Positions 59,369 to 64,000 of a stretch of DNA of 64,000 nt are shown here, one piece after another. The translations under genes and the position numbers were made by a program. This DNA is from Humulus lupulus (Eukaryota > Streptophyta > Magnoliopsida > Rosales > Cannabaceae), in assembly GCF_963169125.1 (NCBI RefSeq), contig NC_084794.1, positions 92,487,018-92,551,017 on the forward strand. Direction: 5' to 3'. Under the pieces are notes generated by a model. The model ran no database searches. It was not told the DNA's origin and was given only the letters and a program-made list of their open reading frames with translations. The stretch's first letter is position 1; the number at the start of each line of letters is the position of its first letter.

Positions 59369-59530
59369 ATCTTTGTATTTTAAATAATTATTAACTTAAA
59401 TTCAGTTATAGTTGGATGTTAATTACATAACTTAAATAATTTCGGTAATGCAGTTGAAACTATTGAAAAACAAACATTGTTGAGAAAAGTCATATATTGA
59501 TTGAAAAGTCTTGAAATTAAAACATACACA

Positions 59531-62133
59531 TTAAACATACAAATAAGAATATGCATAAGTAGCGAGAATAAACTGATCGTTCTTGTACCATTCAGAATTA
59601 ATCATGATATTAGTTATGTTTTTCTCAGTCACATTTCGACCCTTGCTTGCATCGGTGTTGAACCATTTGCATCGAAACAATACTACCGAGTAACCATGGG
59701 AATAACATAACTCTAAAATCTCCTCAAGTTGGCCATAGAAAGTGAAACCATCGGTTCCTGGCACTGAAACTCCACTATTTTGAGTGGTACGTCTTTCATC
59801 ACGACTATGAACCAAAAACTTCACACTGTTAACAATGCAAGCCATGTAGGAGTATGCATTCTGATTGGACCCGTTTGCTAAAGAAAATAATTCATCAATA
59901 CTCTGAGTTGACTGTACTTGTCACAAACGACCCTTCTATAGAGTATGACACAAAAAAAAGAAAACACAATGAGATGAGTATTAATCGATACAAATTTCAT
60001 AAGAATTCTACAGTTTCGATAATTTACCTTCAATTTAAACCAGATAGGGAAATATTTTTGAAGATTTATGTTTGAATTTTCTCGAAAGCATTTAATGTAT
60101 AGCATAAGGATTAAGGTAAGATGACGATTTTCCATGAATTAAATTTAATGAATTCATATATGTGTTGAGCTACTTACTCCATATATGGTTGGATTTCAGG
60201 GAAATTGTTGAGTACAAACCACTCTGCTTCTTTTCGATGAAGATAGTCAAGGGATATGATTTTCTTTTTGCTACTTGGATGACATTGTGATTCAAAAACT
60301 GACAACTGTCTTTTAGGAATAACAATATCTGCATTTCTTTCTAAACGATTAAATTTAGTCTGTACGCCCTGAAGATGTTGCAAACAAAAATTTAAAGCTT
60401 CATCGACAACATAACCTCCGCTATAGAACCTTCAGGGCGCGCCTTATTCTTGACATAATTTTTCAACTTCTTCATATATCGCTCAAATGGATACATCCAC
60501 CACATGTAAACTGGTCCTCCGAGGATAGCTTCTTGCGATAAATGAAGAATTAAATGAATCATTATGTCAAAAAAGGCTGGAGGAAAAATTAACTCCAACT
60601 TGCACAAAATTTGTATCACTTGATCTTCTGCATTCTCCATGTCCTTAACAACCAATGTACAAGCACAAATTTGCTTAAAGAAATTGCAATGCTCAATGAT
60701 TATCTTCGAAATAGACTTATCCAAGTAGCCTCGAACTCCTATCGGCAACAGACGTTGCATAAGAATGTGACAATCATGGGATTTCAACCCAACACTGTTG
60801 CCATCATTGTCAGTTACTTTCTTAGAGGAATTTGAACCGAAGTCATCAGGAAGTCTAACTCCTTTTACGAACTGACAAAAAAATCGTCTTTCATCTGGTG
60901 TGAAAGAGTACATAGGATGTGGTTTGATCAACTTCGTACCGTCTTCCTTGAGGTGCAACTCTTATCGGATACCCCAATTCTTAAAGTCTACTCGTGCGTT
61001 GGTGGTGTCTTTAGATTTCTCATACATAAGAAAAATATCGAGTAAACTGTCGCAAACATTTTTCTCTACATGCATCACATCTAAATTGTGCTTCAGTTCA
61101 AGTTCGGACTAGTAATCAAGTTCAAAGAAAATAATATTTTTACTCCAATTAAGCTCTTTTGGATCTCGCTTTCTTTTCACACCCCCGAAACTGATATGTT
61201 TACCCGGCAAACTATCTAGAATATGCGCTAATTGTTCGAGTATGTCTTGACTACTTAATTTTCTTGGAGGATGTCCTTTTTCATAATTCCCATCAAACAA
61301 GCGACTCTTCCTCCACTTATTCGTAGAAGATAAGAATCTTCTATGACCAACATAAGCCTAGGAGTAAAAGGGAAGTACCGCAACACTTTGTGGGTGACTT
61401 TTTTCCCGTTTGTGTCTTTGTCAACCCATCGACTCTCACCACATATAGGACAACTCTGTTTTTGGGAATTCTCCTTCAAGAACAAACAACAGTCATACTT
61501 GCAAGCATGAATTAATTGATAACCTAACCCTAACTTCCTCATTTTTTTCTTAGACTCATTGAATGAAGCAGGAATCTTATTCTCCTTTGGAAATGTAAGT
61601 TTCATAAACTTCAAATGTTCATCAAAGGAACTACTTGTCCATTTATTCATAACCTTCATGTGCATCATCTTTGCCAATAAGTTCAAGGAAGACAACCAAG
61701 TAAAACTAGGGTATAACTCAGCTTCGACCTCTTGAAACAGGTCATCAAATTGATTCTCCACACTATTGCCACCACCATATGAAATTCCTTCATTTATGCC
61801 TTCTTCGTTAGTGTCTTGTTCACCAATAACATCATTGATGATGTCAATCATCTCATCAGTCACTGGAGCCCCGTCGTCCACTACTGGAGGCATATCAACT
61901 TCACCGTGGTAGGTCCACTTCACGTATCGCTGTAGAAACCCATATCTATGTATGTGAGCCTCCACCACATCCAGTTTCTGATTTAGCATATTGACACACT
62001 GAATGCATGGACATCTGACTTCTCCCGAAGCATTCACATGATTCTTGGCCATTTATATAAATGCTTGAAGACCATTCCAAAACTCATCAGAGTTACGTCG
62101 TCTATTAGTTATCCAACTCTTGTCAATCGTCAT
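59531..62133 (-). pseudogene. TNP2-like CACTA transposase, internally deleted
   Basis: Minus strand. ATG at 62133 gives MTIDKSWITNRRR, then a 1-nt frameshift near 62050 into AKNHVNASGEVRCPCIQC (transposase-associated domain). Next come the TNP2 N-region (KYDCCLFLKEN, CPICGESRWVD, KVLRYFPFTPRL) and a direct jump to YVGHRRFLSSTNKWRKS: the intervening catalytic core of about 170 residues in full TNP2 is missing, with a frame change. After FDGNYEKGHPPRKLS and NIIFFELDY the C-terminal half (GLKSHDCHILMQRLLPIGVRG, CKLELIFPPAFFDIMIHL, MYPFERYMKKLKNYV) and a DUF4216-like end (CIVNSVKFLVHSRDERRTTQNSGV) remain. Stops occur near 61107 and 60960. Confidence 0.82.
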
Positions 62134-62221
62134 AATTGATTCAAGTGGAAAATAAATTACCACAATGTGATAATCATAAAAAAACTACCTTTATTTGTGT
62201 GGATGCTCAAAATTTCATGCT

Positions 62222-63417
62222 TGTAAAAGGTCCAAGGAACACGCTGAGGTCCCCTAAACGCCTAAATACACGTTTGTGCCCCAAGGTCCTTGGGCCACCA
62301 TCTTCTCTCAAGGAGGCAAGTGATTATACCCTCGGCGTGCCAAACACCCACGCACCCCTCGAGGCCATGCCTCGTGCAAAAGCCTCTCGCAAGACCCATC
62401 TCGCAACACCCATCTCGCAACACCACCTGCATCCACGCATGCAGGGCCTCGCGCCACCACCTGGATCCGCGTGCAGGGCCGCGCCACCATGGCCTCGCGA
62501 GGGGGCGTCTCGCTCCATCAGGGCCACGCCACCAGGGCCTCGCGAGGGGGCGTCTCACGCCATCAGGGTCACGCCACCATGGCCTTGCGAGGGGGCGTCT
62601 CGCGCCATCAGGGCCACGCCACCATGGCCTCGCGAGGGGGCGTCTCGCGTCATCAGGGCCACGCCACCAGGGCCTCGCGAGGGGCCGTCTCGCGCACCTA
62701 TCACCCACGTCTTGTGGGTGGCCTTGAGGTGCTTTGGGTGCCTCGTGCCAAGGACCCAAGAGCCTCGTTTCGCGCCATGACCCTAGCGTGCATCAGGTGT
62801 CTCGCACCCTACACCTCAAGAGGGTGTCTCCTATGAAGATCTATCAAGACTCCCACATTTAGAGGTAAAGGCCCAAGTATGATTCAAAAGGATCATGCTA
62901 GTACAATCTTGTACGGGGTACGACCTTTAAAACCCCGTATGCCTGATCCAAGCACTCATGCTAGACAAGTAGTGGGAACACTAGGAGAGAGGACATGGCC
63001 TGCATACTCCCAACCAGATGTCAGAGTCGACACCACTACCACCTGCACCACTCCTCTGACATTTGTACGGTCAAGTAGTGGAGACATCCTCATGGTCCCT
63101 AGCCATATACTAGTATCAACACCACTACCCCTGAAACCACTCTCCTGACAGTGTACCTGTGTACTACTTGGTCCCCAGGACCACCATGTATCCAGGACCA
63201 TTAGAGCCCACTATAAAATAAACCCCAATTCCACATGGAAGGGGGTTGGAAAAATTACTGTAGCATTGCACCATAATCAATACAAGTTGATTTTACCATT
63301 TTTCTTCTGCAATTGTTCTTGGAGGTTCTACTTAGATTTCTAAAGCTTTTCTTTTGATAATCTTTGCGTTGCAATTTTTCTAACTTAACTTAGTTGACGA
63401 GTTCTCACCGTCAACAA
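62222..63417 (+). mobile_element. Probable solo LTR (Ty3/gypsy-like)
   Basis: The end TCTCACCGTCAACA, a TATA box CTATAAAATAAACCCC at 63212, a likely transcript start region downstream, and a possible start TGTAAAAGG at 62222 suggest an LTR of about 1.2 kb; the Tat LTR above also ends GTCAACA on its coding strand. No clear TSD, and the start is uncertain. All open frames in it are by-products of the repeat. Confidence 0.5.
62488..62700. repeat. 45-bp GC-rich tandem repeat (4.7 copies)
   Basis: Units at 62488, 62533, 62578, 62623 and a partial at 62668, each with GGCCTCGCGAGGGGGCGTCT and CATCAGGGCCACGCCAC. Because 45 is divisible by three, long open frames appear in several frames on both strands, with 15-residue periods. 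The array contains the palindrome CTCGCGAG. Confidence 0.93.
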
Positions 63418-64000
63418 TTTGCTAATAATTTTATGAAATCTTATGAATAAATTATTAAATTTTATGAATATATATTATCAAATTTTAGGAATATATATCA
63501 TTATTAGTTATGAATGTATTATAAAGTTTCCTTATATAATCAAATATTCAATTATAATTATTATTATGTTATTTAATAATTATCGAATTCTTAATATAAT
63601 TTTCACTTTTTATTTTTTTAAAAACAGCAATAAAATTTTATTATTTTAACCTTAACTTAATTTTAAGAATAAAGTTAATTTAATTATTTATTTTATCTAC
63701 ATATATTATCAAATTTTATGAATATATTATAAAAATAATTAAATAAATAAATATTTAATTACAAGTTTATTAATATACCATTAAAGATTATTATTTTAAT
63801 TTCTGCTTATTTTATAAAAAAATATTGATAATGTTTTATAATTGTAAAATTATTATTTTAATTTACACTTTATAATTTTGTAATTAGTTTTTATTAATTG
63901 ATTTAAAATTTATTAATTAAAAATTTAATCACACTAACTTTGAAACTATGTTATAATGTTTAGTTTTTCTAAATCTACAAAAATTTCGGCGGTATAACGC
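63418..64000. other. AT-rich DNA, no gene seen
   Basis: Strongly AT-rich, with the motif TATATATTATCAAATTTTA repeated at about 63470 and 63700. Nothing else supported. Confidence 0.7.

Larger units (their letters stand above)
57068..62220 (-). mobile_element. CACTA (En/Spm-type) DNA transposon, one end present, defective
   Basis: The left terminus is CACTACAAGAAAAAG, the En/Spm-type end, with 3-bp flank ACA. Palindromic subterminal repeats follow, then two minus-strand genes in the usual order, a Ptta/En/Spm-type gene (57761-59368) and TNP2 (59531-62133). The opposite terminus (TTTTTCTTGTAGTG) is not found; the element stops by about 62220, where LTR-like DNA starts. Frameshifts, deletion and missing end make it immobile on its own. 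Confidence 0.88.

Noticed and set aside
62136..62836. Large open frames (120-214 codons) on both strands in GC-rich DNA
   Set aside because: All derive from a 45-bp tandem repeat that keeps every frame open; no domain, and LTR-like surroundings.

Overview
This is a eudicot nuclear chromosome segment. It holds one intact-looking host gene at the left end, and nearly everything to its right is a nest of decayed transposable elements. The evidence for a eudicot is a typical 14-exon auxin response factor gene with GT-AG introns, AT-rich intergenic DNA, and plant-only retroelement lineages (chromovirus, Tat, Ty1/copia with long LTRs) plus an En/Spm (CACTA) transposon. The species cannot be fixed from sequence alone.

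Region 1 (1-10.4 kb): an ARF6-type AUXIN RESPONSE FACTOR on the minus strand. I could join all 14 coding exons, stop codon at 73-75 and ATG at 9476-9478, into an uninterrupted 961-codon frame. It carries B3, dimerisation/ARF, a glutamine-rich activation region with a long Gln/His tract, a PB1 domain and a miR167 target site. Region 2 (10.4-14.4 kb) is AT-rich upstream DNA with a possible eroded LTR.

Region 3 (14.4-42.0 kb) is a Russian-doll array. Two minus-oriented long LTR-type elements (R1, R2; ends TGTAACGCCC / GGGCGTTACA) were broken up by later insertions. R1 received two plus-oriented relatives (F1 2281 bp, F2 2635 bp), each with target-site duplications. R2 received a 5.8-kb Ty3/gypsy chromovirus (TSD CTCAG), a 12.8-kb Tat-lineage Ty3/gypsy element (TSD GACAC) and a Ty1/copia element. 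The Tat element carries a second, archaeal-type RNase H and an intron-containing extra gene on the opposite strand.

Region 4 (42.0-56.5 kb): a minus-strand Ty1/copia element that has lost its 5' half, further R-type LTR fragments, an unidentified AT-rich segment with a GC-rich island and a MITE-like element, then a plus-strand Ty1/copia element lacking a recognisable 5' LTR. Region 5 (57.1-62.2 kb): a defective CACTA transposon on the minus strand, with one CACTA terminus, palindromic subterminal repeats, a TNP2-type transposase with an internal deletion and a second Ptta/En/Spm-type gene. Region 6 (62.2-64 kb): a probable solo LTR with a 45-bp GC-rich tandem array, then AT-rich DNA.

No transposon here appears able to encode all its own proteins. 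Most premature stops are explained by C-to-T changes (on either strand), as expected for long-methylated DNA. I found no tRNA, rRNA or CRISPR. The only host gene recognised is the ARF.
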